64,000 nt of DNA from Sarocladium kiliense (taxonomy: Eukaryota > Ascomycota > Sordariomycetes > Hypocreales > Sarocladiaceae): NCBI GenBank assembly GCA_030734395.1, contig JAUZTG010000029.1:5766001-5830000 (forward strand), read 5' to 3'. Of this stretch, positions 10,861-20,462 are shown piece by piece. The notes beneath the pieces are model-generated. The model saw only the letters and a program-made list of their open reading frames with translations, made no database searches and was not told where the DNA came from. The first letter of the stretch is position 1, and each line of letters starts with the position of its first letter. The translations under genes and the position numbers were made by a program.

Positions 10861-12619
10861 CTATGGCTCATCGCCAAACTCATCTCCATACTCCGCAATA
10901 ATCCAGAGACAGAAAGTCTCCCAGTCCACCTGCCACTCCTTCAGCCTCTGTGCCTTGATTCCACTGCCCAAACTCGCTTCTTTCACATCCTGGAGCCACT
11001 TCCCTTGCTCTTGTTCTTCGAACGCCGCCCAGCGTACACTGTTTTCCGCGAGACTACCAAGTCCTGCGAGTCCCAGATTTTCCCAGCCTTGCAGCGCCTG
11101 CCAGAAGTCGTGAGACATACCCGCGGTGTCTTGGCCAAGCATCGCGGGGTCGTCGTTGCAGAGCGAGCAGGCGACACCTCGTGCCAGTAAGGCGGGGAGT
11201 GGGTGGGCGAGGACTGAGCCGCACAGGCGAAGGACCTCGTTGGAAATAGGGCATGATTCAACGAGGATGCGCTTTTCCTTGACCATGTCGATGAGGAGAG
11301 GGTGCTTGTATAAGCTGTAAGCGTGGCCGATTCGACGGGTTCCAAGGAGAATCGCGTCGTAGAGGTTGTTATCTGTCGAAGTGCCATCGCCGAGTGTTTC
11401 ACCAGCGTGGAAGAAGAAAGGGATATTGACCTTCTCTTGCGCACACTGTTTGCGGAACCAGAAAAGCTCCGGGAGAAGGTCATTGAGAGGTCGTCCGAGG
11501 TCTTCAGGGCCAACGACATCGTAGCCCGCGATCAGGTGGGGAAACTCAATCTTGGTAGTGATGCAGTGATCCATGCTTTCGATCAGAGGTCGAGTATCCC
11601 AGCTCCTCAGACTTGTCCAGATCATGGTCAGGCCCCAAAACCCTTTGCCTTCCTCCGAAGCCTTGAAGCGGCCCTCCTCCTCCTCGATGACCTGGAACAT
11701 GTGAGAGAAGTCGGACTCTGGCTCCTCCTGCCGATCGCGGCAGTAGTTGAGTGGCCACGTAAACCTGATGGTCAGCGGAATTCCGTTGTCAGAGGCTCAA
11801 GACATACCTGATCTCAACCCAATTGACACCATCCGCCTTCAATAGGCTCATCAATCGGCGCAGGAAGGACCGGAACATGGGTTCGTAGTGAATCATGGTG
11901 GCAACCACCTCGAAGCACTTGCCAAACTTCTCCCAAATAGCATTGACGCCGTGATGCTGCTCGTGGCTGTCGGCCAGCGACAGTGTGCATCTTCCCTTGA
12001 GCCACTTGAGGAACGCAGGGCGGCCCCCGTTGAAGTCATCAGCGCACTTCGTAAGGAGGATGAAGTTCTCGGGTGTGTAGCTCTTGTCCCATATTGACCC
12101 CTCTGTGACTTGCTTGTGGCGGTACCGGAAGCTCAAGGAAGCATTCTCCAAAGCTTGGGGTGTGTCCAAAGGTCGATCGCTGGACATGTGCATGTTGGGC
12201 ATCTTGAGCAGCTCATCCAGAATGTAGTCGAACTCGACCATTGCATCCAAATGTGCGTGCAGAAGACATCCCTTGGGCATCTTCCGCACAATCTTCCAGA
12301 GCTTCGTGTTCTCCATGCGCTCCTTGGCCGTCATGAACATCATGCCTGGAAAGACGCATTGTCCTGACTCCTGAGCCATTGTCTCCTCCACGTCGGCGCC
12401 CCAGACTGTGCGTTGCTCATGTTCGCGGATACGGTCGACGATAGCGCAGGCCTTTTTCGCGATCGGGGAGAGGGATGATCGGAAAGACGCATCGGATCGA
12501 GAGGTCCGCTCTTGGGAAATGAGGTTCTCGCGGCCAGCGAGGTACTGCTTGAGGAAAGGGTCGGAGGGGTCAGGAATGTCTTGAGACAGTTCCTCCCACA
12601 CGTCATCGGGCATCGACAT
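10861..12619 (-). CDS. adenosine deaminase, ADGF/CECR1 type
   Basis: Two exons, 12619-11808 and 11764-10861 (1716 nt, 571 residues), with a 43-nt intron. It converts adenosine or deoxyadenosine to inosine forms and belongs to the adenosine deaminase-related growth factor branch. Metal ligands and catalytic residues are visible: LLHAHLDA (His 121, His 123), FFFHAGET (His 390, Glu 393), RIGHAYSL (His 418), VESCPISNEVL and SLCNDDPAML (Asp pair near 485). The long N-terminal region before the barrel is typical of ADGFs. Animal ADGFs are secreted, but no signal peptide is visible in MSMPDDVWEELSQDIPDPSD, so this copy looks intracellular. The splice gives EIR-FTWPLNYCRD. Confidence 0.93.
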
Positions 12620-13154
12620 GGTTGGCGCGGTATGATTGTCCTTGTCGACAGTTGCGACAGTTAGTATGAGTAGGGAAGGTTAACTGATGGTGCGTCCGTT
12701 CACTGTTCTGAAGCTGCAGCAGATTCGAGTTGGAGGGGCAGGCAAGTGATGGAGGGGTCGCGGGGTGACGTACCGTAACTAGCCGCCGATGCTATCCTGC
12801 TCAATATCTTACAGTAAAATACAGCCAATGAATCACTATTCTAGCCGCTGTTTAGTTTACTATTGTGTACACTATCTCAAATGACATTTCAAATGTATTT
12901 TGATGCCATGGCCATTGAATAGTTAATGGGAAGCCGCGTCTCGTGACGACTCTCCGCCTGTTGACTTGCTGACTGTGTCTTACATTCCTGACCTCACTCA
13001 ACCAGGAACAAGTCACCAAGCAGCAAAACACACACATAGCCAGCTTTTGGCATACTGTGTTCAGCTGGGAGCAAAAGTATTGGCGCCCAGTCAATACTAT
13101 GCAGATGGTTATCCGGCAGCTCGAACTTGATGGACGGGAAGGGCAAAAAAATGT
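12620..13154. other. intergenic spacer
   Basis: 535 bp between the deaminase start and the tRNA gene. I see no gene; short overlapping frames only. Confidence 0.5.
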
Positions 13155-13236
13155 GCTCATGCCATGAATCGAACATGGGTCTACACGGTTTTGCTGCATC
13201 CACAACGTGTCGTACTGACCACTATACTACATGAGC
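13155..13236 (-). tRNA. tRNA-His (GTG anticodon) with 11-nt intron
   Basis: The minus strand folds into a complete cloverleaf. The acceptor stem GCTCATG/CATGAGC pairs 7 of 7. The D-arm is TAGTATAGTGGTCAGTA, nearly identical to yeast tRNA-His. The T-arm CCATG-TTCGATT-CATGG pairs 5 of 5. The anticodon stem ACACG/CGTGT encloses an 18-nt loop; removing 11 nt after position 37 leaves the normal loop TTGTGGC with anticodon GTG. The discriminator base is A, as in fungal cytosolic tRNA-His, where the extra 5' G is added after transcription. A- and B-box sequences lie within the D and T arms. Confidence 0.9.
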
Positions 13237-13815
13237 TACCGTATTTGAGGTATTTGATGCATTGCGGCACGTAATTAGCGTCTATATAGCTCATCCAAGC
13301 ATAATGGTGGCCAGGTTGCGAAGTTTTGGTGGTGTGGCATGAAGTGGGTCTGGGACCCCGCTTTTCCCAATCCCGACCAACGGATCCTAACCTCGCGGCG
13401 CTAGTCCAGAAAGAGCACCGTACCACCACCAGAACACGCAAACACGTTTCTCAGTTAGTGCTACATGGTGACAACGCTACATGACGAGAAAAGTTCACGC
13501 AAAGCCGCCCGACTAGCCAGATGAGGTAGTCTGAATTGCAGCATGAAGCCAAAGCCCACATCTAAGGTATGTCTTAAGGTACGATGAGGCGTGAAGCGGA
13601 GTACTTAGTACTGAGCATCGCTGGAGGCCACAACTCCAAGATATCAACTTGCATCTTACAGCTACTGACATAATGTATATTTGCTCATCCTTACATAAGG
13701 CGGACGAAGTCGACCATTGGCGACAGCCTATCACGTGTAAACTGTCAAGGGATCACTGTCAGGACGAAAACATTTGGCAGCCATCATGTCATTGCTCATT
13801 ACTACTTCATACACT
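13237..13815. other. intergenic spacer
   Basis: 579 bp between the tRNA and the 3' end of the coatomer gene. Only short frames on both strands; nothing recognisable. Confidence 0.5.
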
Positions 13816-14769
13816 CTATGACACCTTCGGGGCGTATTTTGCAGCAGCTTTGTCAAACAGTGCGTCCTTCTCTGCCAGGTCAACTAGTAGTTGGTGGTTT
13901 GGATCCACCTTCTTCAATTCCCTATGTATTGTTAGTGAGGTGCACGTACTTCACGGAGGGATGCACGTACTCAGTCAGCTCTGACGCTTCATTGCCAGCC
14001 ACCACAGAAAGGACTAGCTTGTTGGCGATGGCCTCGGCATAGGGGTCCTTGATTTGGTCCAGTGCAGCCTGTGCCTCCTCCAGCCGACCGAGGTGCAGCT
14101 CACAGACAGCTTGTGACACCACGCTCCACACTGACGATGTCGACGGTGCCTGGGCAAGCTCCTCGAATACGTAGAATGCTTGCTGATACTTATCACCTCC
14201 CTGGCGAAGACCGACCCATGACTCGGCGATATTGACGAGTAGGCTGTCCTGAGCCCATTTCCGCGCGGCAGTGACTTCCTTGAGGGCGAGGTCGATTCGG
14301 TTCTGTTGAAGGTGGATCTGCACGATGATGGCAACAGCTTCGACTGCGAAGGTCAGTATGATTCTCTCAGTCACAAATGATGACACATACGGCTCCCTTG
14401 GTGTTGCGTCAGGAGTGCAAGAGCTTCCTCTGACTTGCCAGCCGCCTGCAGCAAGGTTCCTCCCACAATCTGCACGGTTAGGTTGTCCGATGGCAGCCCC
14501 TCGATCGTCTTGGTAGAGTCCTTTCCCAGCTGGAACTCCGCAAGGGCACCAATGGCCTGCAGGTCGGGCTCCTCAGCTCCCTTCACCTCGGCGAGGACAT
14601 CTTCGGCCTGTCCAAGAGCAAGACGCGCGCGGAGGACAAGAACACGGGCGGGGAGTGCGTTGTCGGCAGAGAAGACAGACGTGTCGAAGTCAACCACCTC
14701 TTGCCACTGGGCCTGGAAGAAGTGGTTGGAGATGTTGACAAGCTCTCCTTCGGCGGAGTAGGGATCCAT
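13816..14769 (-). CDS. SEC28: coatomer subunit epsilon
   Basis: Three exons, 14769-14391, 14343-13971 and 13921-13816 (858 nt, 285 residues), the usual size of the COPI epsilon subunit. It stabilises alpha-COP in the COPI coat for Golgi-to-ER retrograde traffic. MDPYSAEGELVNISNHFFQAQWQEV, then TPR-like helices (LVLRARLALGQAEDVL; YVFEELAQAPSTSSVWSVV) and the conserved C-terminal DPNHQLLVDLAEKDALFDKAA, identify the family. Introns are 47 and 49 nt. The second intron contains two identical GTACGTGCA donors 21 nt apart; only the first gives an intron of usable length. Its start is 252 bp from the eL42 start on the other strand. Confidence 0.95.
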
Positions 14770-15021
14770 GGCAGGCGGTCTGTTGTCGATGTTGCGATGG
14801 TGTTAAGTTGGTGGGGTCCTGAGCTGCCCCCCTTAGTGAAGCTCCTGAGTTAAGCCATGCGCCACACCAAGTGGCTGATGACTCATCATTCAGCCACAAC
14901 TCACGAGCCACTAGCGTTGACCCTACCGCCCACAAACCCGAAATCTCTAAACCGCCAATTTTCGCAACGACTTTGGGAACTCCGCATCACAACAAACCAG
15001 CGGCATCACAATACCGGCAAG
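14770..15021. promoter_or_regulatory. divergent promoter of coatomer epsilon and eL42
   Basis: 252 bp separate the two start codons, so the two housekeeping genes share this intergenic control region. No TATA box is apparent, as expected for constitutive genes. Confidence 0.5.
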
Positions 15022-15739
15022 ATGGTAAGTTCGCTTGTTTGACGCGTTCTCCCTGCACAATGCAATTTGCACAAAGAGGAGGGTGTTTCGATTTGATGGC
15101 AATGGGTGCGACCGATCGATGATTTGCGACCGAGACGACGATCGAGAAACTTGTGACGAGCGAGCGACGAGAACAATTACGGACGTATCGACGAGCCTGG
15201 AACAACTCTCAATCGTGTCTCCCACGACAAACAGTCCGCATCCTGTCGTGTCGCCCGTGTTTCGTCGTCGAAAGCGTCGTCATCCATGCCCATCGTCGAC
15301 AACGCCCTCCAACATTACCGCTTCACTCCTCGTCATCCGTCGAAACCGAACAGTCGCTAACAGATCAGGTCAACATCCCGAAAACCCGCAACACCTACTG
15401 CAAGGGCAAGGAGTGCCGCAAGCACACCCAGCACAAGGTCACGCAGTACAAGGCAGGCAAGGCTTCCCTCTACGCCCAGGGAAAGCGTCGTTACGATCGC
15501 AAGCAGAGCGGTTATGGTGGTCAGACCAAGCCCGTCTTCCACAAGAAGGCTAAGACCACCAAGAAGGTCGTCCTGCGGTTGGAGTGCGTCAAGTGCAAGA
15601 CCAAGGCGCAGCTCGCACTGAAGCGCTGCAAGCACTTCGAGCTCGGGTATGTCCTCCAGGCGGGCGAGACGAGTGGGAACACAATACTGACTGCAGCAGT
15701 GGTGACAAGAAGACGAAGGGTGCGGCTCTGGTGTTCTAA
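15022..15739 (+). CDS. RPL42: 60S ribosomal protein eL42 (L44/L36a)
   Basis: Three exons: 15022-15024 (start codon only), 15369-15646 and 15700-15739; 321 nt, 106 residues, exactly the family length. The first exon is ATG alone, followed by GTAAGT, a common arrangement in fungal ribosomal protein genes. The protein reads MVNIPKTRNTYCKGKECRKH and ends in GGDKKTKGAALVF. Four zinc-binding cysteines occur as CKGKEC and CVKC...C. Residue 56 is Pro, the form associated with cycloheximide sensitivity. The first intron (15025-15368, 344 nt) is six times longer than most introns here. The second (15647-15699) ends in a CAGCAG tandem acceptor, of which the second must be used. Confidence 0.96.
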
Positions 15740-15899
15740 GTTACGGATTTGGCAATGGCATTTGACGATTGAGACGGTTCATAGGGATACCTGTCAGGCA
15801 GACATCAATTCCATTCGGCGTCACCAGTACGGTTGTCAGCTTCAGTTCCAAAACATTCATGAGATGGTCTATATGAGGTGGTCTATGCATTTAGCACGA

Positions 15900-16864
15900 T
15901 CAGAATCCCTCTCCGAGCAGGATTGTTCGGCCACCACCATACCACAGCTGTCCCGCCCGCGCGTCCAGTCCCCTTTCCTCTCCAACAGCCCATTCAATGG
16001 TTTCCTTTTCCAGCCAAGCGTTGATCTCATCAATGGTCTTGACCCATTGCTCCCGTTTCTCGGTTGTGTTGTGATCTTGCTCGCCCAGGTAGCGTCCCAG
16101 AGTGATGTGTGCGCTGGGGACTTGGTAGCGTGAGCCAACTTCGACGCCAGCGCCCTTTACCCTATCAAAGACATCGCGACGCACATGATGATACGTGTAG
16201 GCATCATCTGCTACAGGTTCAAATGACAGAGCAAATGCGGAAAGGTCGTAGGAGATCATAGGCTTCACGAGTCGTGAGCGATGGCTGTAGAGGTAGGACG
16301 TGATCTCCGGCAAGGCAGGGCGAATAGAGTCTACGAGCGATGCGATCTCCTCGGGTGTCTTGGAGTGCGCCACCTCGAGTGCCGTCATGTGCATGCGGTG
16401 CGTAGGCATGAGCCAGATGCCTACATCGTCAGTGTTGACTCGGACCCTCGAGGAGGGGTTGACTCACTTGGTGCAACCGCCTGCAACTTGGCCTGGACCT
16501 TTGCCGCGAGCTGAATGACTGCGTCAGAGGGTCGAGCCCAGAAGACAAGACAATTGCGCTCATCCACAAAGCCGGGCTTGGTCTCGAGTCCGAGAAGGTA
16601 CTGGTCGATCACCAGCTCTTTGTAATCAGGTGAGATGAACTTCTCCTTCTGTTGAGCATTACGCCTGGTCCTGTGCGTCGCGTAAAGCGCCTGGATCTGG
16701 GCCTGGGATCGTTAGTGATAATTATCCCGAGGCTTTAATAATCGACATACTGGGTCATCATTGCACGCCTTGATCAGTGCAGCGTAAGGATTCTCGCCAG
16801 GCTGGAGGACGATCCCGGACAGGTCCTCCAGCTTATTCCTCGCATCGGTCGATGTGAGCGCCAT
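15900..16864 (-). CDS. 2H phosphoesterase (RNA ligase/cyclic phosphodiesterase-like)
   Basis: Three exons, 16864-16751, 16702-16468 and 16420-15900 (870 nt, 289 residues), with introns of 48 and 47 nt. The hallmark pair of HxT/S motifs of the 2H superfamily is present as HMTALEV (third exon start) and HITLGRYL, with the spacing of the LigT/2',5'-RNA ligase fold. The N-terminal part (ALTSTDARNKLEDLSGIV) is an all-fungal extension. Related fungal proteins are usually annotated as RNA ligase/cyclic nucleotide phosphodiesterase; the true substrate (2',3'-cyclic phosphate or other nucleotide) is not known. It converges with eL42, with 160 bp between the stops. Confidence 0.88.
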
Positions 16865-17117
16865 TGTTTTTGGTTACTTTATTACTGCAAAGCCACTCCT
16901 GGGAGTCGGTGTTGTGCGTGGATGCTTATACATCCTCGTCAGCTACGATATTAACGATCGCGGTGTTCTGAATCTGGTATCTGCCAGCGAACTATCGCGA
17001 CCTCGTGAAACGTGGCGGAGCGAGTTATTTACCCACTCAGTCCAATCTGCCTTCCACCGCCATCACCGTTACCACGTCGTTATTTTAGACCTCACGGCCA
17101 CGCGTCTCTTATTTTCA

Positions 17118-17858
17118 CTACAGCTTCCCCATTCCCCTTCTCAGCCTCACGACTGGAGCAACGGAGAAGTCTACCAATTGGCAATCCTCCTCGGCAACTC
17201 CACTCGCAAATTGCGATACGACAAAGTCCAGCGTCGACCCTTCATCTCCCAGAACCACCATTGGCGAATGCCACGTGCCTGCGCCGTAAGTCACGGCTTG
17301 TCGATTTGTCGCGATGAAGGCTTTGAGATGTTGAATATCTGGCAAGCCCCTGCCCGGAAGCCCATCCCCAGATGGCGCGGGCAAGCCTTCGTCTTGCGTA
17401 CTTGGGGCCAGGCTAGGAGCGACGATCACGAGGTAGGATGATGCAGACGATGCCAATGGAGTAAATGTCTGCGTCGTGAATGGGTGTCTCTCCATGAGAT
17501 TGACAGTGAATACCTCTTCACTACTTGATGACCGTTCCAACGGTCGTGCAGCGCATACAAATACGCTCATGATAGGATCAGATTTCTGGCTTGGCGCAAG
17601 ATTCAGTAGATTCCGTATTCTGCTAGCGCTCCGGTATTGAATGGCTGAGCCCTGATTGGCAGAAACGGCTGTAGAGGGAAGAGACTGAGCATGCGAGGCG
17701 AAAGCCGACGGAAGCACGTCTGGACGGGGGTTTGAGACGACATCGCCAAACGGCGCAAATGACGCCTGAGTGAGAGTCTCCGCAGTGATGCGAACGCTCC
17801 CCGTCTTGACCGTAATCATGACTGCGGCTGCCGGACTTCTCTTGTTGGTAGGCAACAA
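17118..17858 (-). CDS. DAL3: ureidoglycolate lyase
   Basis: Intronless, 246 residues from the ATG at 17858, or 233 from the second Met (MITVKTGSVRITAETLTQ) at 17819. The second start matches the place where family alignments usually begin, so the first may be too long. The enzyme splits ureidoglycolate into glyoxylate and urea in allantoin (purine ring) catabolism. Supporting motifs are APFGDVVSNPRP, SIFVCAARPL-like SVFVCAARPL, MERHPFTTQTFTPL (cupin-like metal region) and GTWHSPMVVLGD. No other allantoin genes are adjacent. It runs in the same direction as the 2H gene, with 253 bp between them. Confidence 0.92.
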   Translation of the reverse strand: MLPTNKRSPAAAVMITVKTGSVRITAETLTQASFAPFGDVVSNPRPDVLPSAFASHAQSLPSTAVSANQGSAIQYRSASRIRNLLNLAPSQKSDPIMSVFVCAARPLERSSSSEEVFTVNLMERHPFTTQTFTPLASSASSYLVIVAPSLAPSTQDEGLPAPSGDGLPGRGLPDIQHLKAFIATNRQAVTYGAGTWHSPMVVLGDEGSTLDFVVSQFASGVAEEDCQLVDFSVAPVVRLRRGMGKL

Positions 17859-18618
17859 CCTTCGCTGTTTGATTGCTGTGTATATGCAGTTGAGGTCTCT
17901 TCAGGCAAGAAGGTCTTCGTGGGCTTGATCGGGTTGAAGAAATGGCGTGCGTGGATCTCCGCCAAGTCGCTTGGACTACCCTGTATGAAGGTTGCCAATG
18001 ACTTCTTTCTCGTTCTGCCACGGAATTGCTCGCGATAATGGTCGATCCTTAGGATAGTCAACGTAGCTATAGTAATTCATCTCGTCAATATCGTGTGGAA
18101 ATCATGATTCCTGATGCCTTGTTGCGAGTTTCTCAACTTGAATGCAATCGGATGCGGTCACCTTCACCCACGTCCAAATACTCATGCTCAGACCAGACCG
18201 GTGAGATCATCTAAACTGCCTACTTCCAACGATTTCATCGGAACAGATAGCAATTCTACCAGAGTCCTTACTCGTCGGATATTCATGCACAATGTCTTGG
18301 ATGCTTTCACGACCTTCCCGTTGCGAGGATGCCTTCACCGCAAAGCCCAATATCTTATCGAGCTGCCTCCGCTATCGCTCGAAGCCCCTCCACCAGCCTC
18401 CCCTCCCCCACCCACTTGAGCGTCGGACGCCCGCCGATCCTCCGACCCAACTGCAAACTTGGAGCCGAGCTGGGGCAATTATTCCCGGCTGGGGAAGACG
18501 GCACCAAGAGTCATGGCTTGGCCCAGATTTTACCTCTCACAACGTTTTGACTGCTTGTGAGGCGTCATTGCTGGTTATTCTCTGGTTGAAAGCAGTATTG
18601 ACACCCAAAGCCACCCAG
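17859..18618. other. divergent intergenic region
   Basis: 760 bp between the ureidoglycolate lyase start and the MFS start. On the minus strand an ATG at 18080 opens a 34-codon frame (MNYYSYVDYPKDRP...), stop at 17976, that may be an upstream ORF. The frame 18061-17816 overlaps it. Neither is recognised. Confidence 0.45.
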
Positions 18619-20462
18619 ATGAGACATGGCAATGGCGACGGTGCAGAAGAGACCGGACAACGGAGCTCGGAGCTAGGATCGGAAGAGCCGCGTGGACGAG
18701 ATCTGACGACACCGAATAGCGATGGACTTGCTTCTGCTGCTGTTGCGGCTGCTGATGGCGAGGAGGAAGTAGTTTCGAAGGAACGCTCAAAACCGGTAGC
18801 ATGGAGAGATCTACCTCGCCGAGATCAGCTTCTCATACTCACCTTGGCTCGTCTCAGCGAGCCGTTGGTCCAGACTTCACTCCAGGTCCGTGATAGACTT
18901 CGTTTCCGATGAGACGGTACGCTGACTATTCTCAGTCATACCTTTTCTACCAGCTCAAATGGTTCGACGAGTCCCTGCCAGATGCCACCATCTCAGCCCA
19001 AGCTGGCACCCTGACAGCCTCCTTCACGGCCGCCCAGTTTCTGACAGCCATGCTATGGGGCCGTGTTGCAGATAGCCACCGTGCCGGACGCAAAACGGTC
19101 ATTCTGATTGGCCTGTGTGGCACAGCCATATCCTGTCTCGGCTTCGGTTTCTCTACTTCCTTCTGGCAGGCCCTGTTCTTTCGTACTTTGGGAGGGATCA
19201 CCAATGGCAATGTTGGCGTGATGCGTACCATGTAAGACCTTGCTTCGTACGGCTTCCTATGTAGACTCTGGCTGACAACAAGCAGGATAAGCGAGATCAT
19301 CCGCGAAAAGAAGTACCAATCTCGAGCGTTTCTCCTCCTGCCCATGACCTTCAACATTGGCGTCATCATCGGTCCGGTCCTCGGTGGCCTCCTCTCCGAT
19401 CCTGCAGGCAGCTATCCCTCGCTATTCGGTGATGTCGCCTTCTTCAAAGCATACCCTTATGCAGCTCCGAACCTCCTGAGCACGTTTTTCCTCACCTGTT
19501 CACTTCTGGCCGTTTTCTTCGGCCTCGAAGAGACACTTGATACCCTTCGTGATGGACCACCAGACCTTGGAAGGAGACTGGGCCTTCGTATTATTGGACT
19601 TTTCCGCCGGAAAGATAGTAATGCCTCGGGCTACGAAGCCGTGCCAGACACCGACCACGACGATCACGACGATCTTGAGTTGCGCACTGAGCCATCCAAG
19701 GCGCCCATCACACGACGTTTCACCCAGCGACTCCCCTTTCGCCGCATTTTCACTCGTAACGTCTCCATGACCCTGCTTTCCCACTGGCTCCTCGCTCTCA
19801 CTGTCGGTTCCTTCAACTCTCTCTGGTTCATCTTCCTTCCCACCCCTGTGTACGACCCAGCAACATCCGAGCACACTACTTCGCTTCCATTTCGCTTTAC
19901 AGGTGGCATTGGGATGAAACCCGCTACCGTTGGTATCGCGACTGCCGTCCTGGGCGCCATTGGTATCACCATGCAGCTGTGCCTGTACCCGCCCGTCTCT
20001 CACCGACTAGGCACTCTCCTTTCGTGGAGGCTGTCATTGCTATGTTTCCCGTTCGCGTATCTCTTCGTCCCGTATCTCTCAGTGATCCCCAGCACAACTG
20101 AACCACCAGCTGGAAAGACCGGTCCGCTGCTGTGGCTGGGTCTGATCGGTGTTCTCCTCATCCAGGTCGTAGGGCGCACATTCGCACTGCCTGGTCAGAA
20201 CATCCTTGTCAACAACTGTTGTCCGCACCCAAGTGTTTTGGGCACTGTACACGGACTGGCACAAAGTGTGAGCAGTTCGGCTCGAACGCTTGGCCCCATT
20301 GTTAGCGGGTTTGCTTACGGCTTCGGCCTCGACCATGGTGTCGTCGGCGCCGTGTTCTGGGGACTAGGCTTCATGGCAGTTCTCGGGTTCTTGGCCAGCC
20401 TAGGGGTCCGAGAGGGAGATGGACACGAAGTCTGGCTTGAAGGTGATGTGGAGGACATATGA
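18619..20462 (+). CDS. MFS transporter (YCR023C/ZIF1-like drug:H+ antiporter branch)
   Basis: Three exons: 18619-18885, 18936-19231 and 19286-20462 (1740 nt, 579 residues). A hydrophilic N-terminus of about 75 residues leads to LPRRDQLLILTLARLSEPL and TM1. The loop 2-3 signature GRVADSHRAGRKTVILIG is the MFS motif A. The RTLGGITNGNVGVMRTM helix and the later GRTFALPGQNILVNNCCPHP...GTVHGLAQSV are typical of fungal MFS proteins related to yeast YCR023C and plant ZIF1. About 12 membrane helices with a charged central loop rich in D/H (TDHDDHDDLELR). The first intron has an unusual GTCCGT donor. Substrate unknown. A partial, transition-rich copy of its 3' end lies 1 kb downstream. Confidence 0.9.

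Noticed and set aside
15153..16133. 326-codon plus-strand frame
   Set aside because: It reads through the eL42 introns in one phase, uses the eL42 exon frame in the middle and continues antisense to the 2H gene; the spliced models explain it.
16854..17441. 195-codon plus-strand frame
   Set aside because: Antisense to ureidoglycolate lyase and its 3' flank.
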